DNA of 64,000 nucleotides from Dendrolimus kikuchii (lineage: Eukaryota > Arthropoda > Insecta > Lepidoptera > Lasiocampidae), in assembly GCA_019925095.2 (NCBI GenBank), contig CM034407.1, positions 2,238,710-2,302,709 of the forward strand, given 5' to 3'. Shown here piece by piece: positions 61,501 through 63,982 of the stretch. Each line of letters starts with the position of its first letter. The stretch's first letter is position 1. The notes under the pieces are model-generated. The model saw only the letters and a program-made list of their open reading frames with translations, made no database searches and was not told where the DNA came from. Made by a program: the position numbers and the translations under genes.

Positions 61501-63982
61501 GGAGACGGACATAGGATACATTTTATCCCGTTGGAACCGGTAAGTGGCGCTGAGATCGGGTTCTAGAATCCTCCCCATCACCTGGAGCGATTTTGGTGAT
61601 TTTGTTTTTGTGTGTTTGAGTGGGTTCCCGGATGGTTTAAATCCACAATTGGAACCGATAGGTGGCGCTGGGATCGGATCCTAGATTTTTATTTTTTCAG
61701 AGCAGGACAACGTCTGCCGGGGCCGCTAGTGATTTATATAATTCCATAGCTTGAATAATGAAACTCTATTACTATAATAAATCTGTAAATAGTTCGAGTT
61801 TGCAGATTGCAGTTTAAAAATGTGAAAAAAATCCAGGAGATCCGAAAATGAATTTTTTAGAATTTTTGTCATTCTATCTGTCTATCTATCTGTCTGTCTG
61901 GATGTTCCGGCTAATCTCTGAAACGGCTAGACCGATTTTGACGGGACTTCCACTGGTAGATAGTTGATATTATAAGGAGTAACTTAGACTACCATTTTTT
62001 GAGGGTCCCGCAAAAAAAAAATACTGAAATAAAAATTAAGTTTGACATTTCTAAGAATTATATTATTTTAGTAACACAAGTGAAGCTTCGCCAAAAGCTA
62101 GTAAAGAAATGATGGTGGATGAAGTAGCAGATCACAGCTAGTTCCAGTAGATATAAATTGACTATACAACGTACAAAATAATGTGTGGTCACCTGAGAGC
62201 AATATCTGAGAGGCAATTCACCAAAGTAATATTTACTCCTAGTAAAGACAATAAGTAGTAGTAATGAACAAGATTTTTAGTATAGTAGAAAGTAAATGAT
62301 ATAAAATAAATAAAGAAAACGAATATCTCTGTCTTGAACCATGACAGAGGCCCGGGTCTAAAAAAAAAATGTGAGAGGAGTTTTTCAATCGCTAACAGAT
62401 AATAATAATGCTTTGTTGCTGTAGAAACAAATATATAATATACAAATTCAGATAGTAATAATAGCGTTGGATTTCTCATAAATAATAATAAAGCTGACTT
62501 ACCTTTTTCTCGACTGTAGTTTTCAACCTTTCCTGCAGCTTTTTTATGATCCGAAGACGCTGGCACCGCATCCTTAACTTCAGTATTCGCATTCGACGCT
62601 GAAGGTGCTGCATCTTCACCCCTAGAAGTAACATCTGCAGCAGTTTGAGTATCTACTTCCACAGCTGTAGTATATCCAGTAGTGTCCAGAGTAGTCAGTT
62701 CCTTAGCTAATCTGTTAGGAATGGTCTCAGCTACAGTAGAATCAGTCGCTGGGCTCGTTAGCCTTATTCTCTTCTTCGTACCTTTTCTCTTTTTAGGGAA
62801 GAATTTTGTAGGTTCGCCTTCTTTAGATTCGGTGTCATCAGGAAGCAAAGATATTCTCTCACTTTCTTCTACGTCTGTTTTTGGTGTGGACTGATATTTT
62901 GATGAGAATCTGTCTTTGCCACGTGTTGGCGTTTTGGTTGGTTTAGCAGTCGTGACTTCTTGCCCTTCATCGTCGTACATCATGAAAACTCTTGGATTTC
63001 TAAATACTGAGAGTTTACCAGGCTCTGTAGTTTTTTTTCTCTTCTTCTTCAACATCCGTTTTGGTGTTTCAGTTGTTGATGTTTGCTCACGTTGCTTTTT
63101 ATATTTTTCTTCTAAACTTTCTGCCTCATTATACTCGTCATAATCTTCTGGAGTATGTTTCGATTTACGTCTTATATTATATTTGTCTTGACGTTCTACT
63201 GGCGGTATTTTATCTCTTTCTCTTTCTTCACTGAATAGCTCTTCTTCTCTTATTTTCTCAGATATGACTCTTTGCTCTTGAGCATGTCGTTCTTTCAACT
63301 GATCAACACTATCAAGTATCCTAGCTTTCTTAGCTTCGGCCTCAATCTGCTCATCGTTTTTAATTTCCGTTTTATTTTTCTCTGAACTTCCCTCATCATA
63401 GTCCTCTTCATCTTTTTCCTTTTCTTTCCCAGTTTTTTCACTAATTTTGTCTTCTTCAATATCTTTTTGCTTCTCTTCCTTTACTTCAGATTCTTCATCT
63501 ACTTTTTCTGGCTCAATTTTATCATTTTTCACAATCCCTCTATTAAGAGCTTCTAATATTGGATCGTTTGGGTTTTTATTAATAATATCAACAACATCAT
63601 CTATTTCTGAAATAGCTGTGTGGTTCACTGAAACTTCGTTTACTGGTCTGTTAAGGTCAGACCATTCTTTTTTCTCAAAATCGTCTTCATTCTCACTTTC
63701 GCCTTGTCCTTTGTCATAATAATCATCACCTTCTGGCTCAGCTACAGCCCTTAATATGAAATTAACCGGCAGAGCTAGCCTTTTCTTTGGTTTAGGTTTA
63801 GCTTCCACTTGAACGAACTCGCCTAAATCTTCACCGTGTTTGTTTTTAAATGGAACCCAATCCGGGAAGAATTCACTTGCATTCGCGTGCGGTTCTATCA
63901 CATTCTGCTCACTCACAGTGCCTATACTTAATGTACTAATTAAAGGACTCAAAACACTTAAAGTAAGGATTGCAAGGAACAT
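13118..63982 (-). CDS. Six-exon gene for a secreted Lys/Glu- and His-rich protein (719 aa)
   Basis: I join 63982-62503, 44252-44185, 32785-32627, 29067-28903, 15551-15450 and 13303-13118. Lengths 1480+68+159+165+102+186 give 2160 nt with no internal stop; the first junction is phase 1, the other four phase 0. Every intron starts GT and ends AG; four donors are GTAAGT or GTAT-type and one is a weaker GTTTGT. Residues 1-18 look like a signal peptide; 77-300 are Lys/Glu-rich and probably partly coiled coil; 494-719 are rich in His, Gly, Lys and Glu. Possible N-glycosylation sites are N34, N120 and N203. The composition resembles the many insect predictions labelled histidine-rich glycoprotein-like; an extracellular, cuticle or metal-binding role is inference. 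Further small in-frame exons could have been missed. The 5' UTR exon and promoter lie beyond the window. Confidence 0.85.
13291..14237 (-). repeat. 123-bp tandem array derived from the last exon's splice acceptor
   Basis: About eight units follow head to tail. Unit boundaries at CAGCTGATTTG fall at 13839, 13962, 14085 and 14208, exactly 123 bp apart; earlier units at about 13413, 13593 and 13715 are more diverged and one is expanded by an AT run. Each unit, read on the minus strand, contains TTCTCCAAG followed by GGACACAAATCAGCTG, matching the true acceptor and first codons of exon 6 (TTCTCTAAG, GGACACAAACTAGCTG). Since 123 is divisible by 3, one minus-strand frame stays open through several units (14199-13723). 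Confidence 0.85.
13437..13508. repeat. (AT)n microsatellite
   Basis: About 70 bp of near-perfect AT dinucleotide repeat inside one unit of the 123-bp array; it grew from the short TATAAATATAT present in neighbouring units. Confidence 0.95.
14238..14719. other. No feature recognised
   Basis: AT-rich intron sequence (transcript minus strand). I see neither a coding signal nor a familiar repeat. Confidence 0.4.
14720..15372 (-). mobile_element. RTE-type LINE 3' end, older subfamily
   Basis: A (CATA)n end at the left, then a 199-codon minus-strand frame: [61 protein letters not shown]. Relatives at 41690-42790 and within 58240-58480. Confidence 0.85.
15450..15551 (-). CDS. Coding exon 5 (residues 625-658)
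   Basis: The acceptor TTTTATCACAG opens a 102-nt exon that ends at a consensus GTAAGT donor. It encodes 34 residues beginning [20 protein letters not shown] and ending GGHVHVHK, Gly/His/Lys-rich like exons 3 and 6, phase 0 at both ends. Confidence 0.85.
15674..15817. mobile_element. MITE, CGTGCGCAGAAGGTTTGC termini
   Basis: Inverted ends CGTGCGCAGAAGGTTTGC and GCAAACCTTCTGCGCACG bound 144 bp. Same termini at 30534-31034 and 54990-55366, where the interior differs. Confidence 0.75.
15850..15930. repeat. Short dispersed repeat
   Basis: CATCTGAAAGTCGGTGCTAT and ACATAAAAAAACAAC recur at 36760-36800; origin unknown. Confidence 0.4.
16045..16430 (+). mobile_element. Probable LINE 3'-UTR fragment
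   Basis: GC-richer block with GCACCTGTGTTCGCGCAAAT and CGCCGTAACCGAAATCGGTT, resembling widespread lepidopteran retroposon tails as I remember them; no coding frame. Confidence 0.4.
16480..16690 (+). mobile_element. tRNA-derived SINE A
   Basis: GGTTGAGCGGGCTAAG (A box) and GGGTTCGATTCC (B box) 50 bp apart, then the same body as 11822-12028. Not a functional tRNA: no clean acceptor stem and it continues into the SINE body. Confidence 0.85.
16805..17130 (-). mobile_element. Helitron-like fragment
   Basis: Begins ACTAGCTTTTTCCTGGCG (CTAG end on the minus strand), with CTATCCCACGGGAACCG and CCAAATTTCATCCAGA typical of Helitron bodies. Confidence 0.45.
17131..17754. other. No feature recognised
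   Basis: AT-rich intron sequence. Confidence 0.35.
17755..18172 (+). mobile_element. R1-like LINE 3' region
   Basis: GGGGTTATCCTTAGTGGGTA, GTTCTGACTGGGCTTGCTGG and GGCGAATCCCACACACGGGT; inverse copy at 40430-40690. The assignment to R1 is by resemblance of the 3' UTR. Confidence 0.5.
18176..18485 (-). mobile_element. 310-bp SINE-like element, long form
   Basis: Poly-T, TTGCAGGAGTTCAGCAGACA to TCCTGCACGGAT. Confidence 0.88.
18495..19200 (+). mobile_element. LINE 3' fragment (IQRGNAA family) split by the Girdin-like exon
   Basis: 18495-18600 (TTTATCGAGATGTCGCC.., GGCTGGCGTCTATTTTGCTC) and 19000-19090 (GTGGTAACGCCGCCAGCC, GGGAACGTTCCCAG) are the two halves of a sequence that is continuous at 57060-57260. 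The split falls between TAAGTATT and ATAAGTTA, so roughly 390 bp of foreign sequence sits in the LINE. Confidence 0.75.
18607..18950 (+). pseudogene. Girdin/CCDC88-like Hook-domain exon, frameshifted
   Basis: A polypyrimidine tract and CTTCAG precede GGAGATATTCTCCACC, and AAACAG is followed by GTAAGA, so the piece is bounded like an exon. One frame reads [16 protein letters not shown]; the next, shifted by one base near 18645-18665, reads [17 protein letters not shown], then [31 protein letters not shown] and [18 protein letters not shown]. This order is characteristic of the N-terminal Hook domain of Girdin/Daple (LLLLGCAVQC and IKxLD..xQ..IV). The frameshift and the lack of any further exon argue for a displaced, non-functional copy. 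It lies on the plus strand, opposite to the host gene. Confidence 0.75.
19373..19607 (+). mobile_element. 310-bp SINE-like element, short form
   Basis: Starts at CCAGGTGGTAGGGC after TTTT. Comparison with the empty site at about 47425 shows no target duplication. Confidence 0.8.
19651..20046 (+). mobile_element. R1-clade-like LINE 3' fragment with 12-bp TSD
   Basis: GC-rich 396 bp with GGGGTTTAGTGGGTATACCC and poly-A; AAGCCTAGATTG at 19639-19650 and 20047-20058 flanks it perfectly. Confidence 0.75.
20262..20531 (-). mobile_element. 310-bp SINE-like element, 3'-end missing
   Basis: Runs from GATGGAAAACGGTTACC to TCCTGCACGGAT; lacks poly-A and the last 40 bp. Confidence 0.85.
20532..21124. 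other. No feature recognised
   Basis: AT-rich. A 165-codon minus-strand open frame (21100-20603) has a Phe/Ile/Tyr-rich product with no motif and is probably chance. Confidence 0.35.
21125..21345 (-). mobile_element. IQRGNAA-family LINE fragment
   Basis: Inverse copy of 7046-7140 and 2930-2990 joined (GCCAGATGGGAGGGTGCC, CGGGTGGCATCAAAGAG), which links these two pieces as one element. Confidence 0.6.
21668..21925 (+). mobile_element. tRNA-derived SINE B
   Basis: A box TAGCGTAATGGTTAGCG, B box GGGTTCGATCC, body CCTAATGTGCATGTTGTTGC, end CACAGCAGTGAGACATTTAT. Confidence 0.85.
21926..22000 (+). mobile_element. RTE/BovB-like tail fragment, internally deleted
   Basis: GGGGAAGACCCAATAAATGC then AGCAGACCCTGGGCATCGG, matching both ends of the fragment at 55125-55308 but missing the middle. 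Confidence 0.5.
22086..22755 (-). mobile_element. tRNA-derived SINE B, split and 5'-truncated
   Basis: 3' part 22086-22241 and GCACGTGGTA at 22746-22755; the tRNA head is lost in a TA microsatellite. Confidence 0.75.
22242..22734 (-). mobile_element. RTE-type LINE tail with 11-bp TSD inside SINE B
   Basis: CACTGGTGTTA at 22231-22241 and 22735-22745. The minus strand is open: [51 protein letters not shown]. Confidence 0.9.
22756..23290. repeat. Dispersed repeat H fragment
   Basis: CACTTCTTCTCCTGCAAACA, GCGATAACACC and CATGTATGACCTTCAAAAAG recur at 32270-32400 and 43515-43600; likely a LINE 3' region. Confidence 0.4.
23291..24014 (+). mobile_element. Non-autonomous Helitron, about 720 bp
   Basis: Starts TCTCTATATACAAAAC after A; ends ACGTCTGCCGGGTACAGCTAG before T, as Helitrons do. 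Contains AAAACTACGTTTTAACGG, the terminal sequence of the foldback at 55745. Confidence 0.75.
24036..24095 (+). mobile_element. RTE/BovB-like tail end
   Basis: AACCGGGATTTAACGCTCGG then (ATG)n; cf. 51870-52000. Confidence 0.55.
24102..24368 (-). other. Unrecognised 88-codon open frame
   Basis: Balanced composition with paired cysteines ([12 protein letters not shown]), unlike most chance frames here, but no family recognised, no splice sites resolved at its ends and no repeat copy in the window. Confidence 0.25.
24459..24769 (-). mobile_element. 310-bp SINE-like element, long form
   Basis: Poly-T to CTGCACGGAT, complete. Confidence 0.88.
25087..25288 (-). mobile_element. Non-autonomous Helitron, about 200 bp
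   Basis: Minus strand begins TCTTAATATATATAAA and ends GCCGGGACAGCTAG before T; internal CACACGGTGTGCAAATTTG. Same type at 26857-27069. Confidence 0.8.
25406..25638 (+). mobile_element. 310-bp SINE-like element, short form
   Basis: Starts GCCAGGTGGTAGGGC after ATTTT. Confidence 0.85.
25639..26291. other. No feature recognised
   Basis: AT-rich intron sequence. Confidence 0.35.
26292..26601 (-). mobile_element. 310-bp SINE-like element, long form
   Basis: Poly-T to CCTGCACGGAT, complete. Confidence 0.88.
26680..26721 (+). mobile_element. Helitron 3' end fragment
   Basis: GAAGCCGCGGGCAGAAGCTAG; matches the end of the element at 29515-29760. The 5' part is not identifiable. Confidence 0.55.
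26857..27069 (-). mobile_element. Non-autonomous Helitron
   Basis: CTAGCTGTCCCGGCAGACG at the left to TATATTAAGA at the right; close relative of 25087-25288. Confidence 0.8.
27070..27578. other. Mostly unrecognised; one dispersed motif
   Basis: 27098-27132 (GAACATTGCGACGGGCAGAC) recurs at 30694-30725; 27125-27170 resembles the end of SINE A. A GA-rich run lies at 27375-27400. Confidence 0.35.
27579..27890 (-). mobile_element. 310-bp SINE-like element, long form
   Basis: Poly-T to CCTGCACGGAT, complete. Confidence 0.88.
27891..28296. other. No feature recognised
   Basis: Intron sequence without a recognised repeat. Confidence 0.3.
28308..28509 (+). mobile_element. RTE-type LINE tail with 11-bp TSD
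   Basis: AAAACTGCACA at 28297-28307 and 28510-28520. Confidence 0.88.
28530..28872 (+). mobile_element. Jockey-type LINE C-terminus and 3' tail
   Basis: [29 protein letters not shown] and [11 protein letters not shown], then GGTGTTGCAAACGTTCATAG, GCGACGGTAACCGCTTTCCA and poly-A. Its tail equals the 3' 80 bp of the SINE-like family. Confidence 0.8.
28903..29067 (-). CDS. Coding exon 4 (residues 570-624)
   Basis: The acceptor TTATTTTAG is followed by [20 protein letters not shown] and then a motif with [14 protein letters not shown], before a Gly/Asn stretch. It has 165 nt, phase 0 at both ends. The donor GTTTGT is weak compared with the other introns, so this exon end is the least certain boundary. 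The segment directly downstream on the minus strand is a Jockey-type LINE tail (28530-28872), so the intron starts almost inside a transposon. Confidence 0.8.
29118..29427 (-). mobile_element. 310-bp SINE-like element, long form, with TSD
   Basis: AAGATCATCTT at 29107-29117 and AAAATCATCTT at 29428-29438 flank it, 10 of 11 identical. Confidence 0.88.
29515..29760 (-). mobile_element. Non-autonomous Helitron, 246 bp
   Basis: Minus strand TCTATACTAACATATAAAGC to GTCGCGGGCAGAAGCTAG, between A and T. Confidence 0.82.
29764..29915 (-). mobile_element. tRNA-derived SINE B fragment
   Basis: GGCCAGGATTCGAACCCGCG (B box inverse) and CCTCACGATGTTTTCCTTCA; the 3' end is missing. Confidence 0.75.
29916..30533. 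other. Retroposon debris
   Basis: 30115-30145 (AGCCCAGCAGTGGGAGGTTT) resembles a retroposon end; 30485-30525 is a (TAAA)n tail. Nothing else recognised. Confidence 0.35.
30534..31034. mobile_element. MITE with GTGCGCAGAAGGTTTGCCG-like termini, carrying an insertion
   Basis: CCGTGCGCAGAAAGTTTGCC and ATCGGCAAACCTTCTGCGCG are inverted ends. 30668-30990 is a 323-bp insertion flanked by 18-bp copies (30650-30667, 30991-31008; one mismatch). Confidence 0.7.
30668..30990. mobile_element. Unidentified 323-bp insertion
   Basis: GC-richer than its host, no poly-A or inverted ends noticed. Begins with GACGGGCAGACGCCATAG, also present at 27110. Confidence 0.5.
31363..32110 (+). mobile_element. Two Helitron fragments
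   Basis: 31363-31515 has the 5' end TCTATACTAATATTATAAAG; 31940-32105 repeats GAACGCGCTAATATCAGGAA and adds CGGGGGGTTTA. The sequence between is unrecognised. Confidence 0.6.
32111..32420. repeat. Dispersed repeat H
   Basis: TCTATGGAGATTTGTCGCAG and GCTTCTTCTCCTTTAAACAG; related to 22010-22085, 22756-23290 and 43515-43660. Confidence 0.45.
32627..32785 (-). CDS. Coding exon 3, His-rich (residues 517-569)
   Basis: The acceptor is TCTCTCGCAG and the donor GTATGG; the exon is 159 nt, phase 0 at both ends. It encodes 53 residues, 13 of them His, including runs EHHHE and AHHHEEH. An alternative start codon just upstream of the acceptor exists but would be intronic. This is the most His-dense exon and the best candidate for metal binding (inference). 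Confidence 0.85.
32786..33474. other. No feature recognised
   Basis: Contains a short inverted repeat near 32995-33025 (CGATACACG / CGTGTATCG). Otherwise unremarkable. Confidence 0.3.
33475..34995 (-). pseudogene. Broken mariner transposase
   Basis: From 34988 downward: an N-terminal helix-turn-helix part ([37 protein letters not shown]), then VEWCR, then [13 protein letters not shown] (first catalytic Asp), a block with HNDNASAH (second Asp), and [20 protein letters not shown] (third Asp). All three acidic residues survive, but frames shift and a block is inserted at about 34080-34570. Mariner (DD34D) type is clear; terminal repeats were not delimited. Confidence 0.82.
34080..34572. mobile_element. 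Unidentified insertion inside mariner
   Basis: The transposase sequence resumes across CACGGCA on both sides, a possible 7-bp duplication. The insert contains two short open frames without recognised motifs. Confidence 0.5.
35176..35359 (+). mobile_element. Non-autonomous Helitron
   Basis: TCTATACGTGTG to CGTCTGCCGGGACAGCTAG before T; internal GGACCCGGTAGGTGGCGCTG. Confidence 0.7.
35722..36034 (+). mobile_element. RTE-type LINE tail with 11-bp TSD
   Basis: GTATAATATTT at 35711-35721 and 36035-36045; [11 protein letters not shown] to PARELP. Confidence 0.88.
36477..36677. mobile_element. Possible solo LTR, 200 bp
   Basis: Starts TGTTACGTACGAGCGGGGG and ends TTACGAACGTAACA, i.e. TG..CA with inverted ends. 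Its first 35 bp recur at 36975. No clear TSD. Confidence 0.5.
36975..37050. mobile_element. Partial copy of the 36477 LTR-like element
   Basis: TGTTACGTGCGAGCGGGGGT and GATTGGAAGGAAGCACCAG; diverges afterwards. Confidence 0.45.
37051..39030. other. Mostly unrecognised sequence
   Basis: 37051-38380 is AT-rich with no nameable feature. 38390-38700 is GC-richer with a 114-codon plus-strand frame lacking motifs. 38717-38790 has imperfect inverted ends like those at 7728-8063. Confidence 0.3.
39033..39344 (+). mobile_element. 310-bp SINE-like element, long form
   Basis: ATCCGTGCAGGAACGG to CTCCTGCAATA and poly-A. Confidence 0.88.
39582..39702 (+). mobile_element. RTE-type LINE tail, very short, with TSD
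   Basis: TGTGGTTCTAAAAC (39568-39581) and TGTGGCTCTAAAAC (39703-39716), one mismatch; only the last 120 bp was inserted. Confidence 0.8.
39840..40430 (+). mobile_element. Jockey-type LINE C-terminal fragment
   Basis: Frames contain [37 protein letters not shown] and [11 protein letters not shown]; related to 28530-28872 but a different subfamily. Upstream, 39870-39910 holds an inverse tail fragment. Confidence 0.7.
40430..40690 (-). mobile_element. R1-like LINE 3' region
   Basis: Inverse of 17900-18100: minus strand GGGTTTTAGTGGATATCCC, CAGTTCTGACTGGGC, GGCGAATCCCACACTTACAC. Confidence 0.5.
40694..41073 (-). mobile_element. RTE-type LINE tail with 11-bp TSD
   Basis: CAACCCTATAC at 40683-40693 and 41074-41084; open from [18 protein letters not shown] to PARELA. 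Confidence 0.9.
41281..41600 (+). mobile_element. IQRGNAA-family LINE 3' end
   Basis: Open frame [40 protein letters not shown], stop; one of the best preserved copies. Confidence 0.75.
41690..42790. mobile_element. Old RTE-type LINE relic in mixed orientation
   Basis: 41690-41740 and 42450-42790 read on the minus strand ([29 protein letters not shown]); 41760-41808 and 42276-42420 read on the plus strand ([31 protein letters not shown]). So at least one internal inversion has occurred. Confidence 0.6.
41817..42267. mobile_element. hAT MITE with perfect 8-bp TSD
   Basis: CAGGGATTCCCAAACTG and CACTTTGAGAATCCCTG are inverted ends with two mismatches; ATCTAATA flanks at 41809-41816 and 42268-42275. 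451 bp, no coding frame. Confidence 0.88.
42791..43514. other. No feature recognised
   Basis: AT-rich intron sequence. Confidence 0.35.
43515..43660. repeat. Dispersed repeat H fragment
   Basis: GCCGCTTCTTCTCCTTAAAT, AGCGATAACACTTTGC; related to 32270 and 53290. Confidence 0.45.
43675..43912 (-). mobile_element. 310-bp SINE-like element, short form
   Basis: Poly-T to ACCACCTGGCTG, then TAAAACTG; ends at the same internal point as the other short copies. Confidence 0.85.
44185..44252 (-). CDS. Coding exon 2 (residues 494-516)
   Basis: On the minus strand a T-rich tract ending CAG is followed by 68 nt and then GTATTT. With the one nucleotide carried from exon 1 it reads as 23 codons starting [20 protein letters not shown], in frame with no stop. 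Its Gly/His/Glu composition matches exons 3-6 and nothing in the surrounding repeats. It is too short to stand out as an open frame. Confidence 0.85.
44330..45690 (+). mobile_element. R1-clade LINE 3' end
   Basis: C-terminal ORF2 with the CCHC knuckle ([19 protein letters not shown]2CX7HX4C) preceded by [15 protein letters not shown], as in R1/TRAS/SART-type LINEs, then a long 3' UTR and poly-A near 45680. The frame shifts upstream of 44575 and there is a stop after GAIDSL, so it is dead. GC-rich at 44380-45340 against an AT-rich intron. Confidence 0.8.
45691..46126. other. No feature recognised
   Basis: Two short poly-A runs, then AT-rich intron with scattered GCGTAAAT-like motifs. Confidence 0.35.
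46127..46259 (-). mobile_element. RTE-type LINE tail, short, with TSD
   Basis: TATTAGT at 46120-46126 and 46260-46266. Confidence 0.75.
46456..46617 (+). mobile_element. RTE-type LINE tail
   Basis: CGTGTACTAGCAGAAGGTGA to GGCGTGAAGTTATGTGTA; TSD unclear. Confidence 0.75.
46915..47600 (+). mobile_element. CR1/Jockey-like LINE C-terminus and tail
   Basis: 109-codon frame: [56 protein letters not shown], then a tail (GCGATAAGGTCGCCTGTTG) shared with 19290-20170, which lacks its insertions here. Confidence 0.78.
47685..48160 (-). repeat. Unidentified 480-bp repeat X
   Basis: Inverse copy of 9865-10345, e.g. CGCTCGCTCGGCGCGTGAGT and GCAAGGTTCTATATTCTCCG. Confidence 0.7.
48161..48763. other. No feature recognised
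   Basis: AT-rich intron sequence. Confidence 0.35.
48764..49906 (+). mobile_element. Solo LTR, family L, interrupted by an RTE-type tail
   Basis: Starts TGTTACGATCTACACG and ends CAACTCGTAACA (inverted TGTTACGA/TCGTAACA). ATAT and ATAC flank it. Without the 675-bp insert and its duplicated 12 bp the LTR is about 455 bp. Confidence 0.8.
49135..49809 (-). mobile_element. RTE-type LINE 3' end, longest copy, 12-bp TSD
   Basis: GTTATATTTGTA at 49123-49134 and 49810-49821. The minus strand stays open from DIERRV through [20 protein letters not shown] and [20 protein letters not shown] to PARELA, so this copy is young. Confidence 0.92.
49940..50150 (+). mobile_element. RTE/BovB-like LINE C-terminal fragment
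   Basis: Reads [40 protein letters not shown], a standard BovB-like C-terminal block; continues the family of 51870 and 55125. Confidence 0.75.
50153..50819. mobile_element. DNA-transposon derivative with 25-bp TIRs
   Basis: ATACCTCGGGGCTCAAAGG at 50153 and CCTTTGAGCCCCGAGGTAT ending 50819 are inverted with a single mismatch over 25 bp. 667 bp, no transposase seen. A TA target is possible. Confidence 0.8.
50824..51790 (+). repeat. Dispersed repeat F with an RTE-type insertion
   Basis: GACTCGAGTTCCGTACC to GTAATGCAATGCGATGGTAG; shows the empty site of the SINE inserted at 2450. Confidence 0.65.
51107..51616 (-). mobile_element. RTE-type LINE tail with 12-bp TSD
   Basis: TGGCCTTATATC at 51095-51106 and 51617-51628; open from [15 protein letters not shown] to PASELA. 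Confidence 0.9.
51870..52005 (+). mobile_element. RTE/BovB-like tail
   Basis: CGAAGGGGAAGGCCTAAGAA encodes GRPKKCWL; ends CAACCAGGATTTAACGCTTG. Confidence 0.65.
52006..52479. other. No clear feature
   Basis: TATG-rich run at 52100-52145, then sequence resembling retroposon 3' ends but not assignable. Confidence 0.3.
52480..52780 (+). mobile_element. Jockey-type LINE C-terminus and tail
   Basis: [19 protein letters not shown] frame, [10 protein letters not shown], then GGTGTTGCAAACGTCCATAG and CATCAGGTGGGCC. A hairpin (GTTGCGTAGTTGAGCGT / ACGCTCAACTATGCAAC) lies at 52534-52573. Confidence 0.7.
52912..53195 (-). mobile_element. tRNA-derived SINE B, near complete
   Basis: Minus strand: CGTGGTAGCGTAATGGCTAG (A box), GGGTTCGATCC (B box), end CAGCAGTGGGATGTTTATTG. 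Confidence 0.85.
53280..53990. repeat. 178-bp tandem repeat in repeat H
   Basis: GCTGCGGAGTTTGATGCGCC at about 53514, 53692 and 53870, 178 bp apart and almost identical; diverged relatives flank at 53289 and 54555. Confidence 0.85.
53991..54100. mobile_element. 110-bp hairpin MITE
   Basis: CGAATCGCAAC and GTTGCGATTCG ends, inner arms AGGTTTTACGGGCAG / CTGCCCGTAAAACTT. Confidence 0.75.
54412..54538 (+). mobile_element. RTE-type LINE tail, short, with TSD
   Basis: TATGAAATAAA (54401-54411) and TATGAAGTAAA (54539-54549). Confidence 0.8.
54990..55366. mobile_element. MITE with GTGCGCAGAA termini, carrying an RTE/BovB-like tail
   Basis: CGTGCGCAGAATGTTTGCCG and CATCGGCAAACCTTTTGCGC are inverted ends; interior matches 30534-30650 and 31000-31034. 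Confidence 0.72.
55125..55308 (-). mobile_element. RTE/BovB-like LINE tail with 11-bp TSD
   Basis: TTTACATAAGT at 55114-55124 and 55309-55319; (ATG)n end at left; minus strand [20 protein letters not shown]. Confidence 0.85.
55745..56163. mobile_element. Foldback element, about 198-bp arms
   Basis: 55745-55942 and 55966-56163 are near-identical inverted copies around a 23-bp spacer; outer ends AAAACTACGTTTTAACGG / CCGTTAAAACGTAGTTTT. Each arm also holds the small palindrome GGCCACTTTTCAGTGGCC. Confidence 0.88.
56164..56628. other. Helitron-like debris
   Basis: TATAAGTCGCGAAAACT follows the foldback, as TACAAGTCGCGAAAACT does at 23645 in a Helitron; the rest is not assignable. Confidence 0.35.
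56629..56977 (+). mobile_element. RTE-type LINE tail with imperfect TSD
   Basis: TAGAATTTAAA before and TAGAACTTTAAA after; [11 protein letters not shown] to PARELV. Confidence 0.82.
57010..57300 (+). mobile_element. IQRGNAA-family LINE 3' end
   Basis: [40 protein letters not shown]; uninterrupted counterpart of 18495-19090. Confidence 0.75.
57301..57965. other. No feature recognised
   Basis: AT-rich intron sequence. Confidence 0.35.
57974..58660. mobile_element. hAT MITE, 687 bp, with perfect 8-bp TSD
   Basis: TAGGGATGCAA and TTGCATCCCTA termini; TAGGTAGG at 57966-57973 and 58661-58668. Dense ACATCGATGTT motifs near both ends. 58240-58480 encodes decayed RTE-type pieces ([14 protein letters not shown]). 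Confidence 0.9.
59013..59173 (+). mobile_element. RTE-type LINE tail with 14-bp TSD
   Basis: TTTATTAGAACTAT at 58999-59012 and 59174-59187. Confidence 0.88.
59450..59673 (+). mobile_element. RTE-type LINE tail with 12-bp TSD and internal deletion
   Basis: TATAATCCGCAA at 59438-59449 and 59674-59685. About 45 bp present in other copies is missing after GAGTGTGCATG. Confidence 0.88.
60170..60430. mobile_element. Helitron-like fragment
   Basis: CAGCGCCACCTTTTTCGC, CTCTGTGTCGAGTTTCG and CCGTTTAGTAG resemble Helitron bodies; ends not found. Confidence 0.35.
60545..60890 (-). mobile_element. Retroposon G
   Basis: TTTTATTGGACTAGAATTTA to AACACGCCTAGTCTATCC; close to 1975-2345 with internal deletions. 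Confidence 0.75.
60891..61399. other. No feature recognised
   Basis: Intron sequence; nothing I can name. Confidence 0.3.
61400..61729 (+). mobile_element. Non-autonomous Helitron, 330 bp
   Basis: A then TCTATATATACAAAAG; ends CGTCTGCCGGGGCCGCTAG then T. Confidence 0.8.
61860..62100 (+). mobile_element. Helitron-like 3' part
   Basis: CTCTGAAACGGCTAGACCGA and a final GCTTCGCCAAAAGCTAG before T, 400 bp inside intron 1. Confidence 0.5.
62503..63982 (-). CDS. Coding exon 1: signal peptide and acidic/basic repeat-poor linker
   Basis: The first ATG of a long open frame is at 63982, followed by a hydrophobic start ([14 protein letters not shown]) typical of a signal peptide. The exon encodes residues 1-493 plus one nucleotide. 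Around 155-260 the sequence is dominated by E, K and D with heptad-like spacing; basic clusters (KKRKK at about 313, KKRKGTKKR at about 397) are separated by a Thr/Ser-rich stretch. It ends GAAAAAG followed by GTAAGT. The open frame runs another 104 codons past this donor, but that part is AT-rich, hydrophobic and unlike the exon, so it is intron read-through. Only 18 bases upstream of the ATG are visible. Confidence 0.88.

Noticed and set aside
62189..62502. C-terminal 104 codons of the long minus-strand frame beyond 62503
   Set aside because: A consensus GTAAGT donor sits at 62502-62497, exon 2 fits in phase, and the extra residues are AT-driven and hydrophobic. Read as intron.
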